A stretch of 64,000 nt of DNA from Loigolactobacillus jiayinensis (GCF_003946445.1 NZ_RHOF01000017.1:1-64000); one strand, 5' to 3'; positions 17,971-25,953 are shown, numbered from the stretch's first letter. Notes: a model not told the origin generated them from the sequence alone. Program-made: numbers and translations.

Positions 17971-18627
17971 TTACGCGCCCAGCCGCCGATCTAATATGCG
18001 GGATAGCCAGGATAAAGCGTAACAAACAATGAAATACAATACCGCTAATGCTAAGAACATCGGTAAAACATAGTTTGTGTTTTGCCCGTAAATAATCTGC
18101 GCATGATACATCAATTCTGGCAACATAATAATCGTTGCTAACGATGTATCCTTGATCAGGGAAACAAACTGACTGACCAATGGCGGAATCATTTTTTTAA
18201 TTGCCTGCGGTAAAATAATATGTTGCATCGCTTGACTGTACGACATCCCGTTACTACGTGCGGCCTCCATTTGCCCAGGATCAACGGCTTGGATCCCACT
18301 ACGGATAATTTCAGCAACCATTGCTGATTCAAAAACGGTCATTGCTAAAATGGCAGCCATAATCGCATCCGGCTTGATCCCAATATTAGGCAAACCGAAG
18401 AAGGTAAAGAACAAAATTAGCAGCAGGGGTAAGTTACGGACAATATCGATCACAAAACCTACGATGGCTGATAAATATTTGATTTTAACGTAACGCAACA
18501 GTCCTAATAAACCGCCGATAATAAAACTAAAAACGATTGAAACAGCGGAAATCTCCACAGTGATCCATAGGCCTTCCAGGAGATAACGAATGTTGAGCCA
18601 TGAATATGCTTGAATAAAATTACTCAT
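17971..18627 (-). CDS. glnP: Glutamine-type amino acid ABC transporter permease
   Basis: An inner-membrane permease of 218 residues with about five membrane segments and the EAA loop MEAARSNGMSYSQAMQHIILPQA (residues near 110-132) that contacts the ATPase. It is the last gene of a four-gene unit, 15 nt after its paralogue, in the order ATPase, binding protein, permease, permease. That is the B. subtilis glnQHMP order, which is why the glnP name is used. Glutamine or glutamate is the probable substrate, but other polar amino acids are possible. Confidence 0.85.
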   Translation of the reverse strand: MSNFIQAYSWLNIRYLLEGLWITVEISAVSIVFSFIIGGLLGLLRYVKIKYLSAIVGFVIDIVRNLPLLLILFFTFFGLPNIGIKPDAIMAAILAMTVFESAMVAEIIRSGIQAVDPGQMEAARSNGMSYSQAMQHIILPQAIKKMIPPLVSQFVSLIKDTSLATIIMLPELMYHAQIIYGQNTNYVLPMFLALAVLYFIVCYALSWLSRILDRRLGA

Positions 18628-18642
18628 CAGTTAATCCCCTTT

Positions 18643-19281
18643 CTAAGCCCATTTCTTTTCTAAATAACGCATAAAATAACTTAACGGTAGGGTCAAAATT
18701 AAGTATAAAAGTCCCACTGCCAAATAAGTATTTGAGGTATCGAAAGTGGTTGATGCAATCAAGTTACCTTGATACATCAAATCAAATCCGGCGACAAAGG
18801 CAAGAACAGAAGAATTTTTAACTAAATTAATGAACTGATTCCCTAATGGTGGAATCGTGATCTTAATAGCCTGGGGAAAAACGATATGCGTCATTGCCTG
18901 TAAATAGCTCAAACCATTGGAACGTGCTGCCTCCATTTGGCCAGGGTCAACGGCTTCGATCCCCGCCCGAATAGTTTCAGCAATAAAGGCTGACGTATAG
19001 ATGGTCAATCCAATGGTGCCGGCAGTAAACCCATTGACGTTGGCAATGAACATCGGAATAACCACATAAAAGAACATGGTAATAACCAGTAGCGGAATAT
19101 TCCGAAAAATTTCCACGTACACTCGACCAATGATTCGTACCCATTTACGCTCGCTGATCTCCAGTAAGGCAAAAACAGTTCCAACGATCAAACTACCGAT
19201 TAAAGCTAAGATACTAGAACCAAGGGTGAACAGGAACCCAGACCAAAATGCTGGCCAATGATCAACTAAAATCGAAATCAT
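18643..19281 (-). CDS. glnM: Glutamine-type amino acid ABC transporter permease
   Basis: A paralogous 212-residue permease that should form the membrane heterodimer with the next gene. The EAA loop reads MEAARSNGLSYLQAMTHIVFPQA, nearly the same as its partner, and about five hydrophobic segments surround it. It begins 2 nt after the binding-protein stop, so translation is probably coupled. The symbol follows operon order and is less certain than the family call. Confidence 0.83.
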   Translation of the reverse strand: MISILVDHWPAFWSGFLFTLGSSILALIGSLIVGTVFALLEISERKWVRIIGRVYVEIFRNIPLLVITMFFYVVIPMFIANVNGFTAGTIGLTIYTSAFIAETIRAGIEAVDPGQMEAARSNGLSYLQAMTHIVFPQAIKITIPPLGNQFINLVKNSSVLAFVAGFDLMYQGNLIASTTFDTSNTYLAVGLLYLILTLPLSYFMRYLEKKWA

Positions 19282-19283
19282 AC

Positions 19284-20111
19284 TTAGTTCCCCCCTTCAT
19301 CAAAGCCAGGTACCTTACCAAACCATTTATTCAATAAGCGTTGGTATTCACCCGTTTTTTTCATGTCACTAACGGCTTTATTCACCGCATCGGTCATGTC
19401 TGTTTGACCTTTGTTAACTGCAATCCCATAAGGTTCCTTAGTGAACGCACCACCAACGACAACGTACCCAGGATTTTCTAAGGACATCCCGTAAAGAATC
19501 CCGTTATCCGTAGTCAGTGCATCACCTTGGCCTGATTGTAACGCAGTAAAGGCTTGTGCATAATCAGATAATTCTAAAACGCTAGCATTTGGCGCAAACT
19601 TAGCCACATTTAGCGCTGATGTTGACCCTTGCACAGCTAAAACTTTAGCCCCTTTATAATTCAGGTCACGAATATCTTTAATTTTGCTACCTTTTTTAAC
19701 CAGAATTGCTTGCCCGGCATTGAAGTATGGCTTAGAAAAATCAACTTGCTTGGCCCGCTCTGGCGAAATCGTCATTGTCGCAATGATCGCATCGATATTC
19801 CCATTTTTTAACATTGGGATTCGGGTATTACTGGTGACCTGAATAAATTTGGCCTTTCCATTTTTACCTAGGATCTGCTTGGTGATCGCCTTTGCCATAT
19901 CAATATCAAAGCCCTCAATATTACCAGTCTTAATATTCATCAGTCCAAATAACCGAGTGTCAGCTTTGACGCCCCAAGTTATTGTATTACTGGCCTGATC
20001 TGCTTTTAAAACATTTTGTTGTGATAAACTCTGTTTGCCGCAGCCACTCATCAGTAAAACCAAACTCAATAAGAAGGCAAGCGGTAGCACGCGCTGGACA
20101 AATTTTTTCAT
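19284..20111 (-). CDS. glnH: Amino acid ABC transporter substrate-binding lipoprotein
   Basis: An extracellular solute-binding protein of family 3, 275 residues. The signal peptide ends in a lipobox (LLMSGC, Cys24). The mature part has family 3 signatures such as FDIDMAKAITKQ, MTISPERAKQVDFSKPYF (near residue 115) and AVQGSTSALNVAKF. A GGGGGG site precedes the ATG. It should deliver glutamine/glutamate-like ligands to the two permeases encoded downstream. Confidence 0.88.
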   Translation of the reverse strand: MKKFVQRVLPLAFLLSLVLLMSGCGKQSLSQQNVLKADQASNTITWGVKADTRLFGLMNIKTGNIEGFDIDMAKAITKQILGKNGKAKFIQVTSNTRIPMLKNGNIDAIIATMTISPERAKQVDFSKPYFNAGQAILVKKGSKIKDIRDLNYKGAKVLAVQGSTSALNVAKFAPNASVLELSDYAQAFTALQSGQGDALTTDNGILYGMSLENPGYVVVGGAFTKEPYGIAVNKGQTDMTDAVNKAVSDMKKTGEYQRLLNKWFGKVPGFDEGGN

Positions 20112-20129
20112 CGCCCAAGCCCCCCTTCA

Positions 20130-20864
20130 CTAATGATTGATGATCTTACTTAAGAATTGCCGTGCGCGCTCTTCCTTTGGATGGGCAAAGAAAGATTTAG
20201 TGTCGTCATCCTCTAATACTTCACCATCGGCCATGAAGATCAACCGGTTTGCAACTTCCTTAGCAAAGCCCATTTCATGAGTTACCACGATCATGGTCAT
20301 GCCGTCAGCAGCAACTTTTTTCATAACATCTAGCACATCACCAATCATTTCTGGATCTAGTGCGCTAGTTGGTTCGTCAAACAACAACGCTTGGGGCTTC
20401 ATGGCTAAGCTACGAGCAATTGCCACCCGCTGTTCCTGACCACCAGATAGCATGCTGGGATACGATTGCGCCTTGTCAGCTAAACCAACTAAGTTCAGCA
20501 GATCCATCGCTTCTTTTTCACTTTGAGCTTTATCTTCTTTTAAAACTAATTGCGGTGCTAACGACACATTCTGGAGCACGGTTTTGTTTGCGTATAAATT
20601 AAAATGTTGGAAAACCATGCCAACCTCGCGGCGAATTTTATTGATATCTGTTTTTTTATCCGCTAAATCAAAATTATTGACGACCAATTTACCTTCAGAA
20701 ATCGTATTTAGTCCGTTCATAGAACGAAGTAGCGTACTTTTACCAGAACCAGATGGTCCGATAATAACAACAACTTCTCCTTTATCGATCGTTAAGTTGA
20801 TATGTTTTAGGGCATGAAAATCGCCATAATATTTTTCAACATCGTGAAACTCGATCATTGACAT
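20130..20864 (-). CDS. glnQ: Amino acid ABC transporter ATPase
   Basis: The ATPase subunit of the importer, 244 residues. Walker A GPSGSGKSTLLRS lies near residue 36, signature LSGGQEQRVAIARSL near 137, Walker B ALLFDEPTSALD near 158, and the switch His in VVTHEMGFA. LSGGQEQRV has Glu where most homologues have Gln-Gln. The frame extends to 20960, but GGAGGG at 20871-20876 fixes the ATG at 20864. First gene of the operon. Confidence 0.93.
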   Translation of the reverse strand: MSMIEFHDVEKYYGDFHALKHINLTIDKGEVVVIIGPSGSGKSTLLRSMNGLNTISEGKLVVNNFDLADKKTDINKIRREVGMVFQHFNLYANKTVLQNVSLAPQLVLKEDKAQSEKEAMDLLNLVGLADKAQSYPSMLSGGQEQRVAIARSLAMKPQALLFDEPTSALDPEMIGDVLDVMKKVAADGMTMIVVTHEMGFAKEVANRLIFMADGEVLEDDDTKSFFAHPKEERARQFLSKIINH

Positions 20865-20897
20865 AACTTTCCCTCCAAACTTAAGTACACCATATCC

Positions 20898-20910
20898 GTT
20901 GGTAACCAAC
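20898..20910 (-). promoter_or_regulatory. Palindrome upstream of glnQ, possible operator
   Basis: GTTGGTAACCAAC, two 5-nt arms around TAA, lies between a poor -10-like TATATC (minus strand, 20911-20916) and the ribosome site. Confidence 0.25.
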
Positions 20911-20995
20911 GATATAATTACCAAATTGACACTTAAACGTTCTTTGTGGCCAAAAGCCACCTTTTTAATTTTAATTTATTTTTAATCTATACGCA

Positions 20996-21037
20996 AATAA
21001 AAATGGTGAATTTCTGAATCTTTTTTAGAAATTTACC
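20996..21037 (-). terminator. Terminator of the D-2-hydroxyacid dehydrogenase gene
   Basis: On the minus strand GGTAAATTTCT (21027-21037) pairs with AGAAATTCACC (21005-21015), and ATTTTTATTT follows. Confidence 0.75.
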
Positions 21038-21079
21038 TTTTTATGAGAAAAAGCTCATTTTAATTATGACGAACTGTCA

Positions 21080-22069
21080 TTACTGAACTGGATGTTGGGC
21101 TTGGCCAGTTTCAAGAATGCTTTTAGTATCATCTAAACTAATATCAACCATGTTTTGAACCGCCATATTAGTATAAAAGGCAATGTGTGGTGTGAAAATC
21201 ACATTGGGCATTGCTTGTAATGCTAACACATTAGGGTTGGTGATCTTAGTATTTGTGAGATTCTTATTGTTAAATTCCTGTTCGTCTTCAATCACATCGA
21301 TGGCTGCCCCAGCAATTTGTTTTTCTTTTAAGGCAGCTACTAAGGCTGGTGTATCGACAACAGGTCCGCGGGAAGCATTGATCAAAAAAGCAGTCGACTT
21401 CATTTGACTGAATTGTTCTGCACCCATCAAATGTGTCGTTGTTGGCAACAATTGCGTATGTAACGTCACGACGTCAGCATGACTTAAAACACTAGCTTGA
21501 TCCATATAAGTGACAAATTCAGCTAATTCAGGATTCTTAACCGGATCACTGGCGATTACTTTAGCACCTAAAGCATGGAATAACCGGGCAACCGTGCCGC
21601 CAATACGGCCAGCACCGATAATACCAATCGTTAAAGTATGGACTTCATGTGCCATTAAACCACCCCAACGAAAATCATGCCGGCTAGTTCGCTCATCGAA
21701 TAATTCTAAATTACGAATTAAACGCATGGTTTGCGTTAGGGCATATTCAGCCACTGAACGTGGGGAATACGCTGGTACATTGGTAATCAGTAAGTTATTT
21801 GCCTTGGCCGCTGCTAGGTCGACAACATCATAGCCAGCACTACGTAAACTGATTTGTTTAATACCAAAGCTATGTAACTTAGTATAAACTTGTTCACTAT
21901 CAATTTTAGCGTGTTGAACGATCACGATACCGTCGTAGCCCTTAGCCTGCTCAACGGTAGCCAAATTAAGATCTTGCTCAAACGTATCAACAGTCGCCTG
22001 ATTACGTTGGGCCCACGCTTTGATTGCTGGTTGTTCATCATCACGAACACTAAACATTAGAATTTTCAT
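21080..22069 (-). CDS. D-2-hydroxyacid dehydrogenase (D-lactate dehydrogenase type)
   Basis: An NAD-dependent enzyme that reduces a 2-keto acid (pyruvate or a branched keto acid) to the D-hydroxy acid. The 329 residues fit D-LDH and D-2-hydroxyisocaproate dehydrogenase. The Rossmann motif GIIGAGRIGGTVARLF lies near residue 147, catalytic Arg in INASRGPVVD (near 232), Glu in DVIEDEQEF (near 260), and His in IFTPHIAFYT (near 293). GGAGG fixes ATG 22069; the upstream ATG at 22084 overlaps that site. Substrate choice is not decidable here. Its leader contains an early terminator. Confidence 0.92.
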   Translation of the reverse strand: MKILMFSVRDDEQPAIKAWAQRNQATVDTFEQDLNLATVEQAKGYDGIVIVQHAKIDSEQVYTKLHSFGIKQISLRSAGYDVVDLAAAKANNLLITNVPAYSPRSVAEYALTQTMRLIRNLELFDERTSRHDFRWGGLMAHEVHTLTIGIIGAGRIGGTVARLFHALGAKVIASDPVKNPELAEFVTYMDQASVLSHADVVTLHTQLLPTTTHLMGAEQFSQMKSTAFLINASRGPVVDTPALVAALKEKQIAGAAIDVIEDEQEFNNKNLTNTKITNPNVLALQAMPNVIFTPHIAFYTNMAVQNMVDISLDDTKSILETGQAQHPVQ

Positions 22070-22148
22070 TTTAAATGCCTCCATTTGTTGTTGATAAGCT
22101 AGTACCTAAAGACCAAGAAACACAGCTAAACAGTCTTGTATGCCATCT

Positions 22149-22183
22149 AAAAATAAAAACCCACAGCATAAGCGCCGTGAGTT
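22149..22183 (-). promoter_or_regulatory. Terminator inside the D-2-hydroxyacid dehydrogenase leader (attenuator)
   Basis: The stem 22158-22167 with 22174-22183 is complete on the minus strand only (two G-U wobbles that would be mismatches on the plus strand), and TTTTATTTTT follows. It lies about 80-115 nt upstream of the ATG. A weak promoter (TTAAAC 22304-22309, TAATAA 22282-22287) would give a leader of about 205 nt. The rest of 22184-22280 can form small hairpins such as CCTG-TATT-CAGG. No known riboswitch class is recognised. Confidence 0.55.
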
Positions 22184-22355
22184 TACAAGTAATCACACAT
22201 TTACCGCCTGAATACAGGTTATGTGCAAGCGACACATCCCGCATTAAATTCGTACGGTTAATTGCAGTAATCTGTCATTAATTATTAGCTTATTCTAATT
22301 TAAGTTTAACCTTGTTATTAGAAATCGTCAATCTTTTTTAGAACAGTGCTTCAAC

Positions 22356-22390
22356 CATAAAAAGCACCCTTCACAATGAAAGGTGCTTTA
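22356..22390 (-). terminator. Terminator of the surface-protein pair
   Basis: On the minus strand AAGCACC-TTC pairs with GAA-GGTGCTT and T residues follow, directly after the stop codon of the 312-residue gene. Confidence 0.8.
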
Positions 22391-22392
22391 TC

Positions 22393-23331
22393 CTAGCGAT
22401 TACGTCGCGACATCCGCGTTGATTCGGTTATAGTTGATTTAGACGTCGTATTAGTTGGCGTTGACCGATTGCCTGTTGTTAATGGCGTTGTTGCAGTTGG
22501 TGTGACGGCCTGATTTGGATCTTTATACGCCGCTTGGATCACCAGCTTGAACGGTTCATTACCCGCGACAACACTAGATCGACCAGCAATTTTATACGGC
22601 CCACCAGTTAACTGCGCGCTAGCCAAAACAATTTGATATTTTGCAGCTGCATCCTTAGTCGGCATTAAACCAACTTCAGTGACTTCACCTACTGGTAAAC
22701 TATCGATTGCATTACGCCCCGCATAGACAACATAATGGCCACTTTGTTCACGTAATTCATAAAATGGTAATTGTACCAAGTCACCTAAAGCATAAACCGG
22801 CTGCCCAGATTTCTGCGCCAATTGATAAACATCGTCATCAGAACGATTAGCATAATTTAATTGTAAATAATTGCTGGCCACTAAACTATCAACTAATTGT
22901 TCGATGTTGGCTTGTTGCGTCGCATCGACAACTAATTTAGCTGGTAACAGACTTTGCTCATGGAATAAACCAGCCGCTGGGATCACTTTAGTTGTATGTG
23001 CAGCATGCTTGCCAACAACCATTGGATCGTCACCGGCACCAGCTGCACGGCCACCTAAAAGCTTTTCGATTTTAGGCGATATATCGAACTTAGCGGTTTT
23101 CGTTGTGAAGTAGTAAATCACGTTTAATGCCGTAAAGTAGACAAGCACTAGGAAAATCAGTAAGAACAACAACCCACGCGTCCACGCACCTAAGCGAAGA
23201 TAATTAAACGTTAAGTAGCCAAGATATAATACTCCTGCAATACCGATCCCAGTATACACACGGTTTTTTAATTTGACGTTCATGTTGAAGTAACCTAAAT
23301 AATGATTCAACATATCAAGCAAAGATAACAC
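22393..23331 (-). CDS. Conserved membrane protein of unknown function (DUF6681-like)
   Basis: A 312-residue protein with two adjacent membrane segments (about residues 27-44 and 50-74). A large extracellular or cytoplasmic domain (residues 100-275) rich in beta strands follows, then a Thr/Ser-rich tail ending in basic residues. I do not know its function; similar proteins occur in lactobacilli, and the DUF number is from memory. The start is GTG with GGAGGTGA at ideal spacing. It lies 14 nt after the Ser/Thr-rich gene, so the two form an operon. Confidence 0.75.
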   Translation of the reverse strand: MLSLLDMLNHYLGYFNMNVKLKNRVYTGIGIAGVLYLGYLTFNYLRLGAWTRGLLFLLIFLVLVYFTALNVIYYFTTKTAKFDISPKIEKLLGGRAAGAGDDPMVVGKHAAHTTKVIPAAGLFHEQSLLPAKLVVDATQQANIEQLVDSLVASNYLQLNYANRSDDDVYQLAQKSGQPVYALGDLVQLPFYELREQSGHYVVYAGRNAIDSLPVGEVTEVGLMPTKDAAAKYQIVLASAQLTGGPYKIAGRSSVVAGNEPFKLVIQAAYKDPNQAVTPTATTPLTTGNRSTPTNTTSKSTITESTRMSRRNR

Positions 23332-23345
23332 TCAATCACCTCCAT

Positions 23346-23822
23346 TTACTCAGTTGTTGTATCCGTTGTTGTGTCACCTGTGGTACCTGTTGTCGTTCCA
23401 GTCGTACCAGTCGTTGTTGTGGATGAAGCACTATTTGCAGATGATGAATCGGCAGCAGCACTTGAACTTGTTGCAGCAGCACTAGATGAAGTGGCTGCAG
23501 CGCTTTGGCTATTTTGACCAGTCGTTGTTGTGGCTTGTGACTGTGAATTAGCATCCGTTGTATCTGGTTGGGACGCCGTATCCGTTGATTCTTCAACGCT
23601 ACTACTTTCCTTAACTGAACTACTACTTTCTGGCCGTGATGAGCTGCTTTGTCGCACGCTACTTGAGCTACCAACAGCTGACGAACTAGTAACCTGACTA
23701 GTCTGTTCAGTTTTGCTCTTAACTGGCGCGACTTTATCCGCCACCACGTTAGTCGCAGCTAAGCCTAAAACGATTGAAACAATCGCAAATGGGGTAATAA
23801 ATGGCGGTGTTCGATAAGCCAT
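23346..23822 (-). CDS. Ser/Thr-rich membrane-anchored or secreted protein
   Basis: A 158-residue protein. One hydrophobic segment (residues 8-28, PFITPFAIVSIVLGLAATNV) works as a signal anchor. From residue 40 the protein is almost only Ser, Thr, Ala, Gln and Asp, ending in a GTTTGTT-type repeat tract. Such regions are often glycosylated stalks in lactobacilli; that is inference. There is no LPxTG motif and no lipobox. GAGGAGG fixes ATG 23822. It is the first gene of a two-gene unit. Confidence 0.75.
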   Translation of the reverse strand: MAYRTPPFITPFAIVSIVLGLAATNVVADKVAPVKSKTEQTSQVTSSSAVGSSSSVRQSSSSRPESSSSVKESSSVEESTDTASQPDTTDANSQSQATTTTGQNSQSAAATSSSAAATSSSAAADSSSANSASSTTTTGTTGTTTGTTGDTTTDTTTE

Positions 23823-24282
23823 CAAAAGGCCTCCTCTTCATTAATTGATCTCTAGTTTTCTATTAAACCATATCTAACTTAACAATGCGCGTTTGATTGG
23901 TAAAGAATTATTAAAATTTAAAATTACTACCAATTATGCACAACTAACTCGCATGTTGCGAGTAGCTCAATCGACACTTAGTCTAGATAATCCAGCTTAA
24001 CTTAAGCTTAAATTAGACTAAAACGCGCCGAAAAATCAGCTCAAAACTGACTTTTCTGCGTGTAATTGAACACTTGTTCCTAAAATTAGTTTAGCATACT
24101 AAGACAGAGTTGCAAGTTAACTGACTGAAAATGAAAATGTAATAAACAGCTGATTTTCAAAGGCTTTCATTAAAAGAAACTTAGTGAAAGTTTCTAGCCA
24201 CATTAGCTTCCGCATAATACTCGACTTCACTGGTGGTAACCGATTAAATTTGTGTTGCATTTCACTTGCTAATATTAAAATG
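23823..24282. other. Non-coding stretch with small hairpins
   Basis: No gene is seen. Short inverted repeats occur: CTCGCA-TGT-TGCGAG (23948-23962), TTAGTCTA/TAGACTAA around 23979-24021 enclosing AGCTTAA-C-TTAAGCT, and AGAAACTT/AAGTTTCT near 24175-24196. None has a clear T run. The divergent promoters of the flanking genes must lie in or near this stretch, but no strong minus-strand promoter could be picked. Confidence 0.4.
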
Positions 24283-24329
24283 ATATTGTAAACTATTCTG
24301 TAAGCTGTTACGTTAACCGTTTACAATAT
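24283..24329. repeat. 11-bp inverted repeat, operator-like
   Basis: ATATTGTAAAC (24283-24293) and GTTTACAATAT (24319-24329) are exact complements, 25 nt apart and about 50 nt upstream of the promoter of the 63-residue gene. Confidence 0.5.
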
Positions 24330-24377
24330 TGAATCAGGCATCTTATATTAGCGTAGGAATAATTGTGGACTAAATCC

Positions 24378-24406
24378 TTGCGTAAAATTCATTTTGGTTG
24401 TAGACT
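24378..24406 (+). promoter_or_regulatory. Promoter of the 63-residue gene
   Basis: TTGCGT (24378-24383), a 17-nt spacer and TAGACT (24401-24406). The start near 24413 gives a leader of about 115 nt. Confidence 0.5.
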
Positions 24407-24412
24407 ATTTAG

Positions 24413-24527
24413 AACGTGCTGGGCGTTACAAAAAAATAACGTAACATCTTAGTCACCAAGCGCCTCTTGATTCGGTGGTTGGGACTAACTACAAGGACAT
24501 TTTCCTTGATACAAGGAGGTATACACC
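24413..24527 (+). promoter_or_regulatory. Structured leader that can sequester the ribosome site
   Basis: Three stem-forming parts: GTTAC/GTAAC near 24425-24447; TTAGTC-ACCA with TGGT-GACTAA near 24450-24490; and the segment TCCTTG (24503-24508). The last can pair either with CAAGGA upstream (24492-24497) or with CAAGGA of the ribosome site (24512-24517). The two pairings exclude each other, which is the layout of a translational switch. No known class is recognised. Confidence 0.4.
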
Positions 24528-24719
24528 ATGAAATTTGGTAATTTTAGTAATAGTTGGTATCGGATCTCTTTAGACACCGATCAACAGATTTTTTATGCAA
24601 CTTCAAAGCAACATCCGGAACAAGTTGCCAATGGTATCACAATTGATGAAGCAGTACGCAAATTAGCATTACAAGCTCATCAACCAGTGACAATTAATAA
24701 GGCTGATCAAACTGCCTAA
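24528..24719 (+). CDS. Hypothetical protein, 63 residues
   Basis: I do not recognise this protein. It has an aromatic N terminus (MKFGNFSNSWYRISLD) and a helical C-terminal half (TIDEAVRKLALQAHQP), with no signal or membrane segment. ACAAGGAGG directly precedes it at 8-nt spacing. Own promoter, long leader and own terminator make it a real, separately regulated gene. Confidence 0.75.
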   Translation: MKFGNFSNSWYRISLDTDQQIFYATSKQHPEQVANGITIDEAVRKLALQAHQPVTINKADQTA

Positions 24720-24731
24720 CCGATAAAAAAG

Positions 24732-24764
24732 CTGACTAGGTTTTCAAACCTAGTCAGTTTTTTT
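24732..24764. terminator. Bidirectional terminator, 63-residue gene and guanylate kinase-like gene
   Basis: CTGACTAGGTTT (from 24732) pairs exactly with AAACCTAGTCAG, with T on one side and A on the other. The kinase-like stop codon lies inside the stem. Confidence 0.9.
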
Positions 24765-25325
24765 TGTTATCCCATAACGTTGCATCAACTGATCCAATTG
24801 GTTTTTTGCTGTCGACCAATCATCATTAACAATCACCTGTGCCTGATCGATCAACTCAAGTGGCAATTGTAGATCACGTTCATATTCAGCACTGGCCACG
24901 CGCTGACTGATCATTTCACGCTGATCACCACGCTTAGCCAATCGTGCGAGCAAAGCGGCTGGCTGTTGCACCGTTAAAAACAGTGGCACCACTTGTGCAC
25001 CTAATGTTTGCACATAGGTTACCGCACCTTTAGTATCCAACACAATACTAGCATAGGCACATTTGGCCCATGCTGCAGTAATCGCCTCACGAGAAGAGCC
25101 GTAATAATAGTCGGCGTATTTAACGTATTCGATATAGTGCTTAGTAAAAAAGCTAGCCTCGGTCTCAAAATAATACGCAACACCATTTTGTTCATTTGGC
25201 CGTGGTGGCCGCGTAGTATGTGTGATCACCCGTGGAATTTCATAATATTTAGTCAAATACTGACTCACCGTCGTCTTACCCGTTCCTGTTGCCCCGGTGA
25301 TTACAAATAAGCGCTGCGGCAACAA
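24750..25325 (-). CDS. Guanylate kinase-like protein
   Basis: A P-loop protein of about 191 residues. Walker A is GATGTGKTT near residue 12; the GMP-binding-like segment THTTRPPRPNEQNGVAYYF follows, as in guanylate kinase (standard SHTTRxPRxxExxGxxYxF). The lid region is less conserved than in housekeeping Gmk, so this is probably a paralogue. GTG at 25331 overlaps the GGGAGG site; TTG at 25325 or 25322 fits better. It follows the ECF S component by 24 nt at the end of the gdhA/pyridoxal kinase cluster. Its part there is unclear. Confidence 0.75.
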   Translation of the reverse strand: MLPQRLFVITGATGTGKTTVSQYLTKYYEIPRVITHTTRPPRPNEQNGVAYYFETEASFFTKHYIEYVKYADYYYGSSREAITAAWAKCAYASIVLDTKGAVTYVQTLGAQVVPLFLTVQQPAALLARLAKRGDQREMISQRVASAEYERDLQLPLELIDQAQVIVNDDWSTAKNQLDQLMQRYGITKKTD

Positions 25326-25349
25326 CGCCACCTCCCTTTTTCAATTAAA

Positions 25350-25904
25350 TTATGCGCGTCGTTGAATGGCGTGTAAGCTGCCCCGCAAGGCAAAATAGAG
25401 AATCGGTACAATAATAGCGGTCGAAATCGAGTTGATCACGGTTGCTGGTAAGCTTAAAAATGAGTTGATCAAGGCCACCTTAAAAGTGGTTCCTACCATT
25501 AACGCTTCAACAATTGACACCGCATATGAAGTGATAATCTTAGTCACGCCAGCCACGATTGCTAAAATGACGATATGACTGACCCGATCATCATGCCGAA
25601 AAAGTTTAAAACCAGTGCTGATCACCACTGCCATCACAATAACTTCCAGCGCGGTTAACCATGAGGTTGCCGCGTATCCGTTAAGCAGATCAAAACCGCC
25701 TAGTCCAATAATACCAGCAAATGCACCATTGCGCCCACCTAAAAATAAAATAGCTAATACCATTAATGGATTACCGAAATGAATAAAGGGCCGCCCTACC
25801 ATGGCTGGGATCGGAATCCGTAATAATGAAATTCCGATAAAAATAATTGCTGCAAATAAACCAGTAAAAATAACTGCCCGTAATGTATTTCTTTCTTGTC
25901 GCAT
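25350..25904 (-). CDS. ECF transporter S component, probably vitamin B6-related
   Basis: A 184-residue integral membrane protein with about six hydrophobic segments, the size of an S (substrate-capture) subunit of energy-coupling-factor importers. The shared EcfA/A'/T module is not in the window. The preceding gene is a pyridoxal kinase, so pyridoxine/pyridoxal uptake is the best inference (PdxU-like); hydroxymethylpyrimidine is an alternative because this kinase family overlaps ThiD. A GGGGAGCG site precedes the ATG. Confidence 0.75.
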   Translation of the reverse strand: MRQERNTLRAVIFTGLFAAIIFIGISLLRIPIPAMVGRPFIHFGNPLMVLAILFLGGRNGAFAGIIGLGGFDLLNGYAATSWLTALEVIVMAVVISTGFKLFRHDDRVSHIVILAIVAGVTKIITSYAVSIVEALMVGTTFKVALINSFLSLPATVINSISTAIIVPILYFALRGSLHAIQRRA

Positions 25905-25918
25905 CTACAATCGCTCCC

Positions 25919-25953
25919 CAAAATAAAAGGCCACGGTAAAACACACCGCAGCC
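25919..25953 (-). terminator. Terminator or attenuator between pyridoxal kinase and ECF S genes
   Basis: On the minus strand GGC-TG-CGGT pairs with ACCG-TG-GCC and TTTTATTTT follows. It lies within the 70-nt gap, so the S component is either attenuated or transcribed separately. Confidence 0.6.

Noticed and set aside
20946-20965. Small hairpin GTGGC-CAAAA-GCCAC followed by T on the plus strand upstream of glnQ
   Set aside because: No plus-strand gene precedes it, the stem has only five pairs, and it overlaps the region where minus-strand transcription starts.
22070-22250. A 57-codon open frame on the minus strand across the D-2-hydroxyacid dehydrogenase leader
   Set aside because: It starts without a ribosome site, runs through the terminator hairpin and ends at the true ribosome site. 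Its composition (Cys, Trp, Leu rich) is not protein-like for this genome, so it is most likely chance.
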